The position numbers were made by a program, and so were the translations under genes. Under the pieces are notes generated by a model. The model searched no databases, had not been told where the DNA came from, and saw only the letters and a program-made list of their open reading frames with translations. A stretch of 64,000 bases of DNA from contig CM039183.1 in assembly GCA_008360975.2 (NCBI GenBank), forward strand, positions 12,613,762-12,677,761, in the 5' to 3' direction. How positions within the stretch are numbered: position 1 is the first letter of the stretch; each line of letters begins with the position of its first letter. This DNA is from Lichenostomus cassidix (taxonomy: Eukaryota; Chordata; Aves; Passeriformes; Meliphagidae). This document shows, piece after piece, positions 10,559 through 21,900 of the stretch.

Positions 10559-13500
10559 GTACTTATCCTAATTTCTCACTGTAATTAATTCATGGCTCGT
10601 TTATACTCATTTGTCCTTCTGCCAATATCCTACTGGTTGCTTAAGTAATTTTTCTCTCCCTTCATGTTTACATACCCAGATATATTTATAGGGAACAGTC
10701 ATATCCCTTCTTAGCTATTGTTTTGAGAAGCTGAACAAGCCAAGCTCCTTTAATCTCTGCTTGTAAAATAAATTATCATTTATTTTGCTCGAGCACACTT
10801 GTTTACTAGGAGGTTATTTTTGTTCCAGTCTGTGCTTTAATTATTCCTCGACTTTCTTATTTGTCAGGAGCAAACAAGAAAGGAAAAAAAATTGAAAAAG
10901 AAAAATAAAAACCAGGCAATCTTTTTCTGTACCAAAGCAGGCCTGGGACCCACAATGTCATATGTAAAAATGACAGCTGGATAAACAGAGGCAAACAGCT
11001 GATACTCTTGTACTGCTGGAGTGCATTTGGGATGGACTCTCTTAATGCATGATGGTACAGTGGGTGTTAGAAAGTATCATCAGCAAATTCCTACCAGGAA
11101 ATGCCAACTCAGGAAAACAGTTCCTTTTAAAAGCTAGACTAAACAAGTTATATCTTTTGTGTAAGTCCATCAGGGAAAATTTCTGAATTCCCTGACTGTA
11201 GAGACTACTTGCTGCAGATACAAAATTATTTCCTTGCTGTATATTAAGTTCACAATGACTTGGTGCTGAATGAAAAGGATTATTTCCCTTCTGGTGAATA
11301 TTCCAAAACTTGTCTTCTGCCAGACATGTGTTTTCCCAGAAAGTGACTTGATTGCAATAAAAGGCCTAGAGTAGAAAATGTTAAGGAAGAAAGAATCTCT
11401 TTTGGTTTGTAGTTGAAACTACTTTCTTTCTGTAGGTGAGATAAAAACAGAACATTTTCAAAAATTAATGTTTTCTTTAAATTTTCATTCACTGGTGGCA
11501 AAAACCTTTGTGTAATCTGCAATGTCCCCTTGTCCTGTGGCAGCCATTCCTGCCAGTGCTGTCACCTCACCAGGGATGCAGGGCATTCCCTCTTGGAGAT
11601 CCTGTCTTTGGAGCCATGGTTTGACTGAAGCACATCAATAAAAGGCACTCCTCAGGTAGAACAGATTTTTGCTCAGTTGTGTTTGGTGCCATCCTACTTC
11701 AATGTGCAGCAGTGTCACACAGTTGCAGCAGCAGTGACAGAAGTATAGTGACAATTAGATGGGATCTTCTCTGGAGTTAAACCTTCTGCTTGGCAGAAAT
11801 TAGTGACAAGAGAAAAGCCTCAGGCAAGAGCACCAAAGGATGCTCTTTTCCTCACTGACTTACTGCCTCCAGTGCCCTCTTCCTCAGCCCCCAGCCGTGC
11901 TTCTGGCTCACCAGCAATGACACAACTTTTCTTTTCAAAATTCAGAAACAGGGGGAGAGAGGCTTTTGGACACCACACTATAGGACACAGGAAGTAGCCC
12001 AGGACCAGAAAGAGTGGGATCATTCTGCAGGTACCTGCAGTGTGTCTGTATGAGCCAGAGCAGCTCAAGAAGCAACATGGCCATGCTTCCCAGCAGTACG
12101 CGTGATTTAATTGCCTTTGGGTTGATCAAAAGGTTTATAACCTTCACAGAAATGTGTCCCCTCACACGGATGGCTACACTGTTTTCCAATGTGTGCACAG
12201 CAGCGTGCTGTCATGTGGATTTATCAGCTCAAAGCTGCAAAGGGGACATTTGGATTCAACAACAAACTGACAAATAAATTTTCCTGTGCAAAGGAATCTT
12301 TCACGTGAAACAATGAAAGGATGCAGATAATTAGAAATAGTCACACATCTTTGCCTCCTCCCAATTTCTCAAACACACAAAGTAGCTCAAACTAGAAATT
12401 CTAATATTTCACAAGTATAGCCTATGCACAATTATAAAACACCATATTTATTTAAATGTCATCTATGAAGTGTTTTAATATGAACAGAATGCAATAAAGC
12501 TTACATGACTATAAATAATAATTCAAGTGCCTCATCTCTACCTGCCAGCTTAGAGATTTTCTTTAACCTGCTTTCAGATCCATGCTTTTAGGTCATTCCC
12601 TCAGACAATTCTTGCTTTTTGTGTCTTTAAATATTTAGATCTGAGTATGGTGGATGAAATTCAGGTCAAGACATGGGTTAGGTAGGGATTAGGCAGCAGG
12701 AATCTCCATGTTGCAGCACAACATCTTGGGAATCCCATGGTAACTGTAAGTCCACAGGGATGCTCCTGGAGCTGCTGCTTCTCCTTCTTTCCTGGGACTT
12801 AGAATGAGAAATAGATTGCAGATATTTCCCAGGGAGAAAAATGGTGTGATCCACAGATATTACCACTTTACTTGGCAGCCATCATAATGATCTGGTGGAA
12901 AGGAAGCTGGGGAAAAAGCATAAACTCATTTTCTTATTTATGGGGCTGCCGGGTGCTGCTGAGGGCATGTGAAGAGATGGGAATTAAAAGCACCTACTTG
13001 CTAAACTCAGATCCTAGGAAATGTTTACCTGTGGCTCTATACTCTTGAACTCAGTTACTTGGCTGACCCACAGTAGTCAGAGTCCTCTTTAACCTTGGCA
13101 TTTTAGATGGCTGGGCTTTGGTTTGGTTGTTTGAAGGTTTTTTGTTTTTTCCCCTGTTTTACTTAGATTTACTTTGGTTTTTCTCTTGTTTCGTAGTTTG
13201 GATTTTTTTGAGGGGCTGTTGTTCTTCTCTCTTTTATACTCCAATCCATGATGAAAGCTATAATTCTTACTTTTCCATAGGAAAACAAAGACTGATGGAA
13301 GCTACAGGAGTGAAGGTTGTTATGAAAACACACCCAGGAACCTGAGGAATCTCTCTCTTCTTTTTATCAAGCATTTCATTGAAAGGCTGTGACAAAATGG
13401 AAGAACATTCTGTTCTTTGTTTTTTGCTTGCCATCACCTCTGCTGTTTTTAAGTGGATGCCACTATTTCCTAATAGCTGTACTTTACATCACACTACACT

Positions 13501-14639
13501 CCTTGTACCAAAATACCATAAAAAATCCTTAGCCAACAAAAGTTATGCCGTGAAGTTCTTACAGATAGGCAGCATAATAAAATCACAGCGAGCAAACCCC
13601 AAATATCAATACATTGTACCTCGTATCAGGCTTCAGGAAGGTCATCATTCTAAAAGAAGTGAAAGAAAGCTCCACAGATTTCCATTTGTTGGCCTGCTAT
13701 CAGCATCCAGCCTGTCAGGACTGGCCTTTAGAGACAGGTCTGACCTACAGTAAAACAGGAGGTCCCAGGGGTGCCTCTGCACAGGGAGATACTTGATAGG
13801 AGGCTTCTAAAAATATTTTCTGGAGCAGGGATTTTCTGTGGGATGCAGTATTCCTTTAGTCTCAGCCATAGCTTCCCTTCAGAAGCACTGCTGGCCTGGT
13901 TCCCTTCTCATCCCTACTGAATTAGTGCTGCTTTGGACACCAGTGGCAGTGGATTAAAGAGCAGATTTCCAAACTAATGTGGGCATCACCACCAAAAATG
14001 TTTTGATGGAGGATGGGCACTGCAGCAGTTCCCTCACTGGGTTAGAGTACATCAGCAAGCTCATGCTGATTCCTTCTCCAAGCATTTTAGCTGATGGAGC
14101 AATTCACCTGACAGAAACTCTCCTGTCTTCCTATACCCTTGCTCTGGAAATCATCTCATTGATTTCATGGAGTAAGGTGCTGGGAATTTCTCCTGGAGTC
14201 TGGTGTGCAGCACTTCATTTGGAGAGGAATAAATTACCCTGCTACTTGAGCAATTTGCCCAATTTGGGGGGTATGGGGCAATCAGACACCTCTCTGAAGG
14301 CTGCTTTGCCTCTGGGAGTGAAAATAGCACTGCAAACTGAGTGCTCTGTATGGGAAGTGAAAAGATGACTGAGAAGGTGCTCCTCAATGTGCTTCCCAGA
14401 AAACAATGGGAAATGATACTGCTGATGTCTTCCTAATTCTTAAAATTAATACAACTTCACAGTCCATCCTTTGAGACAACTAAACAGTTTAAGCAGCAGT
14501 ATTAGGTTTTTAAAAAATCATTCTTAATACGGGCTTTCCTGGATTTTCCTCTGGAAGATAAAATTTTTCTTTGCTGGGAAAAAATATAAATAGAACTTGA
14601 AAACAGTTGAAACATCTTGTTTTGTTTTGATTTGGTTTT
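10559..14639. other. Gene-free stretch
   Basis: No gene, RNA or mobile element is recognised apart from the palindrome at 12025-12040. There are A-rich patches near 10880-10915 and T/G-rich sequence at 13120-13210. The plus frame at 13979-14368 (129 codons) has no domain, and the minus strand is also partly open there. Confidence 0.6.
12025..12040. promoter_or_regulatory. 16-bp perfect palindrome, inverted CAGGTA pair
   Basis: The sequence ctgcaggtacctgcag equals its reverse complement. Its core CAGGTACCTG carries CAGGTA on both strands, the E2-box type bound by ZEB/Snail repressors. The palindrome is seen; any binding is inference. Confidence 0.35.
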
Positions 14640-15540
14640 TGCTGATCTTCATTTCAAAAATAGACAAGCTGATTTAACCATTTTTCTTTTGAGCTGACAA
14701 GAAACGCGATGCTTTTTAAGAAATGAGTGTTTTATAAAGGAAGCATTGACAAGCTGTCTCGCTGCTAGGTGCCGCCTGAATATCAAAACAGTTATTTTGA
14801 ATGCCTGTTCTACAAGAGGGTTTTGTTTTGCAATCCAAACCAATAAATAATTCTTTTTAGTGCGAGGTTTTATTTTCTGAGGTATTTAGCAGCCTGGCAT
14901 TTTAATGATGGCTGCACAGAAAGAGAGAATCACGTCAACACCCAGCCAGGAGCTGCTTCTCTGTCTTGCTTTCTCCTTATTTCCCCTCAGCCCTGTATAG
15001 CTCAGATGACCCGATACATCATTATTTTTGTAACACAAGACAGAACATATGTCACACTTCTGACCTTAAGAGTAAATTGTGCTCTTATTAAGAGTGAAAA
15101 CAACTACCCAAATGCTTCTTTTTTCTTTTTTTTTTTTTTTAATAACCCACCAAAATGAGAAGCCCGAATTAATTGCCGCTTCCACAACTTAATGTGAACC
15201 CAAACCCTGAACGCAGAACTAATTGAGCTTATTTTCACATTGAACAACATGGGCTGAGCAGGAGGTGATGTCAATTCTTGATTACCATTCTAATTGCCCT
15301 GAATATCTCCCTGTGGCTGTCAGCGAGGTGATGCTCGTATACATGACTGACTCTGGCACACTCTGCAAACCCAGTGCCACCAGGACTAGTGTCCCTGAGT
15401 GACAGGCTGGCTCTGCCTGCTGCTTGCAGGGGAAGGTGCTGCTGTGCATTTAACACAGGGCACGTGGCACTAAATCCCATTAGGAGTGGGGACAGCAGCA
15501 TGGTTGTTGATGTTTTCAGCAAATAGAAGGGCCAGATGTG
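14640..15540. promoter_or_regulatory. Candidate conserved non-coding element cluster
   Basis: The texture differs from the surroundings: fewer simple runs, retained CpGs (14706-14708, 14760, 14774, around 15170-15180, 15215, 15323) and repeated homeodomain-type cores. Those cores include GAATTAATTG near 15168, CTAATTGAG near 15219 and CTAATTGCC near 15290. A T-run at about 15127-15141 separates two blocks. All frames are frequently stopped, except a minus frame at 15271-15522 with no recognised domain. This is how vertebrate developmental enhancers often look, but no alignment was possible here. Confidence 0.35.
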
Positions 15541-16020
15541 GTGGCATAACCCCAGTGTTCTGGTCGCTAATTAGGAGTGCCAAAAATATGGGGTAATCTT
15601 CAACAAATATTTGCTGTCTAAAGGAGTGTTTTTAAAGAGAGAAAAATTCCACAGATTTCAGTTTATATAATTTCCTCCTGCGTTCACCTGCACAGTTAAG
15701 CTGAAATGGATTAAGTTGATCTCTTCTTCCCGCTATTTGCATTTCCCCTTTTTTTTGACAGAACCAGCACATGAATGAGCAAGTGTCTTTCTGGGTGAAC
15801 TTTCATTATATCAGAAAGCCAGATTAGAAAGTAAAGAACAACTGGGCTACATATTTTATGACTTTCCTTTGAAAGAAAGGTTTTTTTTGAGCATATTACT
15901 CTCATTCAGTATTTCTGTCTCCTTCGTTTCCATTTCTTTCCATCAGTGTTTCTTATTAATAAGGCAGAAAAAGAAGAATATGCTTAAAAACAAGGACCTT
16001 TTTGATACAAACTCTTCTAC
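15541..16020. other. Gene-free stretch with a POU octamer
   Basis: No gene. A perfect octamer ATTTGCAT (15735-15742, reverse of ATGCAAAT) lies next to a pyrimidine tract. One octamer is weak evidence of function. Confidence 0.5.
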
Positions 16021-16039
16021 TTTTTTTTTTTTTTTTTTT
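16021..16039. repeat. Poly-T run
   Basis: Nineteen consecutive T, a simple homopolymer. Confidence 0.95.
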
Positions 16040-16582
16040 CCCTAAAAGAAGATATCTGGTTTTCTGCCTTGAGCCTGATACTAATCTTGCACTGCTGGTT
16101 GGGAGTATGAGTCCCTGAAGTACTGGATCTTCCTGCAGCTTCAGAGTTTCAGATCTATTTCTGTGAAAGGGCTGCTGAGGATGTATTTATGCTCAGCAAG
16201 TAAAGACTTTTCTGGTGTCGCAGGAGTGATCATGGAATATTGTTTCAAGACTGTAAAATTTTAGTAAAATTGACCAGTACTGGCTCAAGGGCATGCTACT
16301 AGGCTGGACTAAGGAAATTGAGGTTGGATGACTTTCATGGAAGAAGGCTCTTCCCCACTTTTTCACAGGGCAAATCATTTTGTCTCCTCCATCTCAGTTC
16401 TCCCAAAAGAACAAAACTAAGGGCACTTGTTGACTGTCTGTTTGCTTGTCTTAAGTATGTTGGACTGCATGAGAGCAGCTCTGTCTCTTAACCCTTCCCG
16501 ATTCAGGCAGCTGTTTTTCCAGCTGCATTTTAATTTTTAGCTACCTTCTGGAGACTGCTGCCTCATTAAGTAAATAAACCTG

Positions 16583-16610
16583 TATATATATATATATGTG
16601 TGTGTGTGTG
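16583..16610. repeat. (TA)n(TG)n compound microsatellite
   Basis: About seven TA units run straight into about seven TG units, ending at the CG of tgcgtaaa. Such a tract is likely to vary in length between individuals. Confidence 0.95.
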
Positions 16611-17623
16611 CGTAAAATCATACCTGTGAAGAAAAAGGGTGATAGTCTGATTTTCTAAGTCCTTTTTTTTATTGTGCTTGTGTGGCACAACCTAAGTGTC
16701 AGAGATGCTTGGAGTATCTCTTCTGAGGAGCTGAGTGAACCTCATGACACAGGGAGATGGCTAGACAGGATATTTTCAAACATAATGTCACTGAAATGTA
16801 GTCAAGAGTCAACTCTGCCAAAGCAGCTGAGATATCATCACAGAGCACAGACAAGGGTGTCAAATCCCTACACTGCTACATTCCATTTTTAATTTTCACA
16901 TGCTAATTGCATTTCTTTCATTCACAACTAGGATGTCGAAGAAATTTGGTATAGCTAGAAATCCAACTTTTAAATCTTTTAATATCAAGGCAAGTTGGTT
17001 TGTCTCCAGTGAATCTGGAAATCTTTCAGAAAGAACATAAAATTGCATCCTGAAATCTTGCATCTTAAAATGTTAGGTGAGGCTGCACATCAGAGAAGGA
17101 TTCAATCTTATGCTGTGGAGTTTTCTATTGAGCAACTCTTTGCAATGTAGAAAACATGACCACAGATTTTTAGCTCACTTTCCCTTGCCCTTCCCCCCAT
17201 CTTTTTAGAAATAAGCATTTTGACTTGGAAGCTTAGCTGCAGAAAGTACCTTCACTGTCAATTTTACCCCAATGAACTCTTATTTTACAGGAGCTTTGGG
17301 TAGTTTGCAGGGCTGAAATTAAACAGCACAAATTCTGAACTGCTTGACTCCGTAGCCAACAGCTCCCAGGTGCTCAGGAAGAATCCCTGGATCTTTTGTT
17401 TTAATAGAAATACAGGTGGAGACCCCAGCTTCAGAAAATCAATGTGTCAGAGCTTTGTGGCAACTCCTGGTGGTTTGTCAGTGACATCTCATCGATGCTG
17501 TGGCCCCAGAAGAGAGGACATCATAGGCCTTGCACATTTTTTATCGATATTATTGTGTTTCCATCGACTGCCTGCCACTGCAATGGAGTTGGTGTGAGGT
17601 ATGGTCTTCTGCTGCTTTTCCAG
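16611..17623. other. Gene-free stretch
   Basis: No gene recognised. A short near-repeat, ttaccccRatgaactc, occurs at 17264-17279 and 17705-17720 with one mismatch; it may be chance. The end of this stretch is the pyrimidine-rich acceptor of the next entry. Confidence 0.55.
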
Positions 17624-17697
17624 AGAGAGACTTCTTGACTTGAAGGGCCTGTCAAGCCCAGGGGGTCTGTTTTGGAGCCTTCTGTGCAACTTGACTG
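17624..17697 (+). other. Exon-like segment, one open frame
   Basis: A good acceptor (ttctgctgcttttccag) and a fair donor (GACTG|gtaagc) bound 74 bases. A consensus donor, ATAG|gtgagt, also lies downstream at 17779/17780. Only the frame starting at the second base is open: 1 base, 24 codons, 1 base. This phase fits the end of the 10489-10558 segment. The CpGs just downstream (17712-17740) are unusual for this window. No protein family is recognised. Confidence 0.22.
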
Positions 17698-18059
17698 GTA
17701 AGCATTACCCCGATGAACTCATTGCCGGGTGAAAAGCGCAAGGAGAGAGGAGAGATAAAAAGAAGGGGTAAAGAAATAGGTGAGTCATTTTCTGAGATTC
17801 CCAGAAGCAGGGAATTAAGTTCAGGAGACTGCCTGTGTCGAGTGCATCTGGAGGAGGCTGTCTTGGTGCTTTTTCACATGTATAAGGTGATAGAGGCTGA
17901 GCCTTCTCAAAGAAAGGTGTTAAATGACTCAGGGAGCCTCTTTCATGAGAGGCTCAGGCTCTGAGGGGATGGCAAGGAGGCAGTGGGAGGGGATTTGTGG
18001 AGAAAAAAGTACTCTTGAACTCCACTGAGGCATCCAGGCTTATATTTGCTCTGAAGTGC
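17698..18059. other. Gene-free, purine-rich stretch
   Basis: Purine-rich sequence with several CpGs near its start. No gene is recognised. The 83-codon plus frame at 17713-17964 has no domain. Confidence 0.5.
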
Positions 18060-18560
18060 CCACTCAGAAACCTAACTTCACAGAGCACAAAACAAATGCA
18101 AGATAAAAATATGTAAGATGCAAAACGGAGTATTAGTCACGATGTGATGATATTTGACACTGCACTGGTGATGTGCTCCCTTAAGGATATGCCAGTTTCT
18201 TCCATCCTTTCTTGTAACACAGAAGAAAACATAACATTAAATTACTGGCTTTGTCCTACATAAGTACACGTCATTTATGTAAACAGTAAATTAACAGAGA
18301 AGGTGTGAGCTCTGTGAGAATACATAGCCATTCACAAGCACAGTTTACTTACATAAAGCACACTTGATTTCAGGAAGATTAGAGCAAATAAATCCCATTC
18401 GCTTGACTCCCCTCACTTCAGCTGATCCTGTCATAGCAAAAAGCATTCCTGTTCATCTTAAACACGCTGATCTAGAGTGCAGCTCAGAAACACTCAGATT
18501 AGCAGGCAACTTCTAGTTTTGAAATTTAACTATGATTAAATCTGCTCCTCAATATTACTT
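18060..18560. promoter_or_regulatory. Candidate conserved non-coding block
   Basis: A run of mixed-composition sequence with isolated CpGs (near 18127, 18139, 18267, 18399, 18464, 18560) and no simple repeats. It is stopped in all frames. The texture suggests constraint, but this is a judgement by eye without alignment. Confidence 0.25.
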
Positions 18561-21500
18561 TCGTGCTGTATATTGTTACAGGTGCTGGGATGCAGAGATG
18601 GCTGAATGAGTACAGCTGACATGCTGTGAAACAGAAACTCTGCAATGTACTGCAAGTTGGTAATGTCATTAACTCTCTGATCTCCTGCAATTCAGAGCAG
18701 GGGGTGAGAATGGTTTTCAGCAGCAGCCTGAACACAGATGAAGAAAAATCACCAAGCTAAAACTAGCCTCTGTATTATTAATAATCTGCAGTTTCTGGCT
18801 TTTGATTTGTATAACTGAATTTTTCCACAGCTGTTTTCAAAAGTTTGCCACTACAAGAAACTATTTCTCATGGCTGATATTTGAGATAAACCTTTTAACA
18901 AGGATTGTGGATACTCTAATTCCAATTTAAAATATTTTCCTCTCAAATTGATTCCATCCATTTTGAATCCAAAATAGGGCAATATTTTATTTTTTCTTTC
19001 TTTGTTTTTCTCCCTCTCCTAGATGGATGTACCAACAAGAATAATTGATCTGTTCTCATTTCAGGCTCCAATTTATCAAAATTCATGCAATTCTGTTCAA
19101 GAGTTTGGTGGCATCAGAGTTTTCATGTTTGAAAGACGGTCAGGACAAGAACTGTGTCTTTTACACAGTAAAATGTATACAACCTTACCTTGTTTTACAA
19201 TAATCAATGTGGGACTTGAGGTATTAAGGATTTAAAACCACCCTGCCTTGGCAGAGAGATGAGCTATCACCTTTGTGTGATTCTATTAATCTGGCTTTTC
19301 CATAATTTAATATAGCAATCAGGCAAGAGCTTTCCAAAAGAGTGCCTATGTGTAAAGTAATGTAGTCAGTGTTATTTTGACTCACAAGATTAGAGAGCAT
19401 TAGAAAGCTTGTTCACCATTAGCTTTGTTCCAGTTTCTTCCAGTAATGTTAAAAATAACAAAACCCCCAAAGCTCCAAGTTTGTTTCTGCTTAAAATATA
19501 GCTGGTGGTCATCAACTAGTACTTCAGTGGTTTTATTCATCAAAATATTTTAATAGAGACCTAAATAATTATTTTCAAGAGTGTCTGAAGGGCACTAGAG
19601 ATCAGTAGCAAACGATAAATTAACTGAAAAAGAATTTAACTTAATGTCACACAGTGCAAATAATAGTATGAAGTGCACTGATTGTAATTACCATTTAAAA
19701 AAGAAAACGGGGCTTTACATAGTGTTATAATAGGCTAAATTTTTCTCTTAAAGACAGATTGAGCCTGAGAAAAAGAAAAGTTCTTTCATCCTTTAAAAAG
19801 ATCCCCTCTCCCATTCCACATCCCAAAGGTGCTCAGCTGAGCTGAGGGAGAAACCTCAGTCATGGAGAGACATCAAGCAGTGAGGAGTTTGGTCTCTCTG
19901 CTTTCAGCATTAGCATGGAAATTGCACAGAAATAAAAGTATCTACAGCATTACAAATGCATGCTAATTATACAAGAATAGATTGCAGATGTTTTCTTGTG
20001 ATGAATAGCAGTTCATGCTGCAAGAAAGCTGATTGGTTAGAATGGTAGCACTTTGCAGGGTCCCAAAGTGTTCCCTGGACAGAAATACTGAGGAGAGTCA
20101 TGGTAAAATATATATGCAAGGTGGTTTTTTTTAATATCTTAAGATAATAAATAAATGCACTATTAATTTTTTCTTGAAAGTATTGTATTAGCATGGAAAT
20201 GTGACCACATCAGCCCAAATAGAGTGATTATGTGGCTGTCACAAGTAAATCAAGTTTTATGATCAGGGTCTATAAGCTGCCTTGATCACTGGTAGCAGAC
20301 ACAGTTTATAAAAGGCTTGCTGGTTCTGTTCTCATTTGTGATTCATGGGCATGATTTTTGGCCAAATCAATCAGTTCATCAAATTACTTGTAAATGTCTG
20401 CATGGCTGTGTTAGAAAAAATACCAATCTCACATCTTTAGCAGGCAATCCTCTAGAAACACAGGTCAGGATTTTGTTCCAAAGTTCATAGAGGAGTCACA
20501 TGATTTATTTTTTCTTTCATGTAGTGCATACCTAACCTTCTTGAGAGCAGAAACATTTTTTTCTTGTCTGGTTTGTGTGTTGTGATGCATTCCAGTCACA
20601 TGGCAATTCAGTAAAGCAGGAAGAGTAGTGATCTTGATAGGAAATGCTTTTGCCATACATGAAAGGAAAGCTTCAGCATTTATTTTTCCAGGGTGGACAA
20701 TGAAAACCTGAAAGCTGCGTGTCATTTAGTTCTGAAAAATGACCTGACCAGATGTCATAATTATTAAGAAGTGCATGACAGCCCTTGGATGCCAACCCTT
20801 GAAAATACAACAAGCAAGACAAGGAGATCTTGAAATAAGTGGACTGAAACTAAACTCTGTGTGTGCATTTTCTTCAAGTGAAAACAATAATCTGTCTACA
20901 AAAATTGGCTCCATCATTTCCTTCAGGAATATCAGATGAAGTTTGCCAAATTATGCGTAAATTTCAGCCTGTAACTTTGATGATCAGCTAGCTTGGTTTT
21001 CTCTAAGGAAAGCTATCTTGGATATATCCCCCAGAGATGATTTATGAAATGAATAGACTTTCTAAAATGGCCTTAACACTAGGGAGTGTATTTTGCCTAT
21101 TCCTTGCTGTGATTCCTATTCCCAAAGAAAGCCCATGGGTGGCACAGGATGGACTGGAGATGGGTAAGGATGTGCAGTGGCTTCACTGATTGTCATGCTG
21201 ATGATAGTCAAGGTCTGAAAGGCCTCCCAAAAAGAGCTTTTTTACTTTTCCTGTGTATAGGTTACATACAGTCGTTTACTGTCTCACCCATAATGGTGGC
21301 ATTGGAACTAGATAAATTATTTCATGGCAATACTTACTCTTCTATGGAGAAACAATTTTTATTTGATTGTTTTTATTTGGGTTTTTTATCTGCAAAACAT
21401 CTTCTAACCATTTCTCAAACTCCACCTTTCTCAGATAGGTTTCTGCAAGCAGATGCTTAGCTAAGGTAATAGATAATAAGGCACTTATAGCCTCTATTTG

Positions 21501-21600
21501 GAGCTGAATTTCTGCTCTGTGACAGAGCAACAGACTGGTTAAACATTGGGTCCTTCTGCAGTGCTGCTGTTCATTCTATTTCTGTTCCAGCAAAGATAAT
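18561..21600. other. Gene-free stretch
   Basis: No gene, RNA or mobile element recognised. The stretch at about 20340-20390 contains ATCAATCAG, a PBX/HOX-like word. Open frames of 60-103 codons (for example plus 21149-21460) carry no recognisable domain. Confidence 0.55.
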
Positions 21601-21900
21601 AAAAAATGCTGGTTTAGATCTGCTGTCGTATTCTTAATTGTTTCTTTGGTGTAATCAGACCTTTATTGATTGACAAAAACATGAATCTTGCATTTTTCTG
21701 CAAAGATAATTGATTTTCGCTATTAATTTCTGAAGGAAAGAAGAGACAAATTAATTTCTGTTAAAACTTTTTCTAAACTATTTTATTCTTTGCTACTGAA
21801 AGTTAATTAGGAGCCACATTAATTTTTTTTTTAGCATCTCCTAGCTGTACATTTGATTTATGAATTATAATTACACTGTTTACCATCTTTCATCACTGAT
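21601..21900. promoter_or_regulatory. Homeodomain-site-dense block, enhancer candidate
   Basis: At least seven ATTA/TAAT homeodomain cores fall within 300 bases. They include TTAATTG (21634-21640), TAATTG near 21708, ATTAATTTC near 21722, TTAATTAG (21803-21810) and ATAATTAC near 21867. A PBX-like TGATTGAC sits near 21667. AT-rich DNA raises the background for such words. The density plus the complex surrounding sequence makes this one of the better enhancer candidates here. Confidence 0.3.

Noticed and set aside
13979..14368. 129-codon plus frame
   Set aside because: No domain; the minus strand is also open there, which points to a stop-poor patch rather than coding constraint.
17264..17720. 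Near-repeat ttaccccRatgaactc (17264 and 17705)
   Set aside because: Sixteen bases with a mismatch can occur by chance in 64 kb, and flanks do not align.
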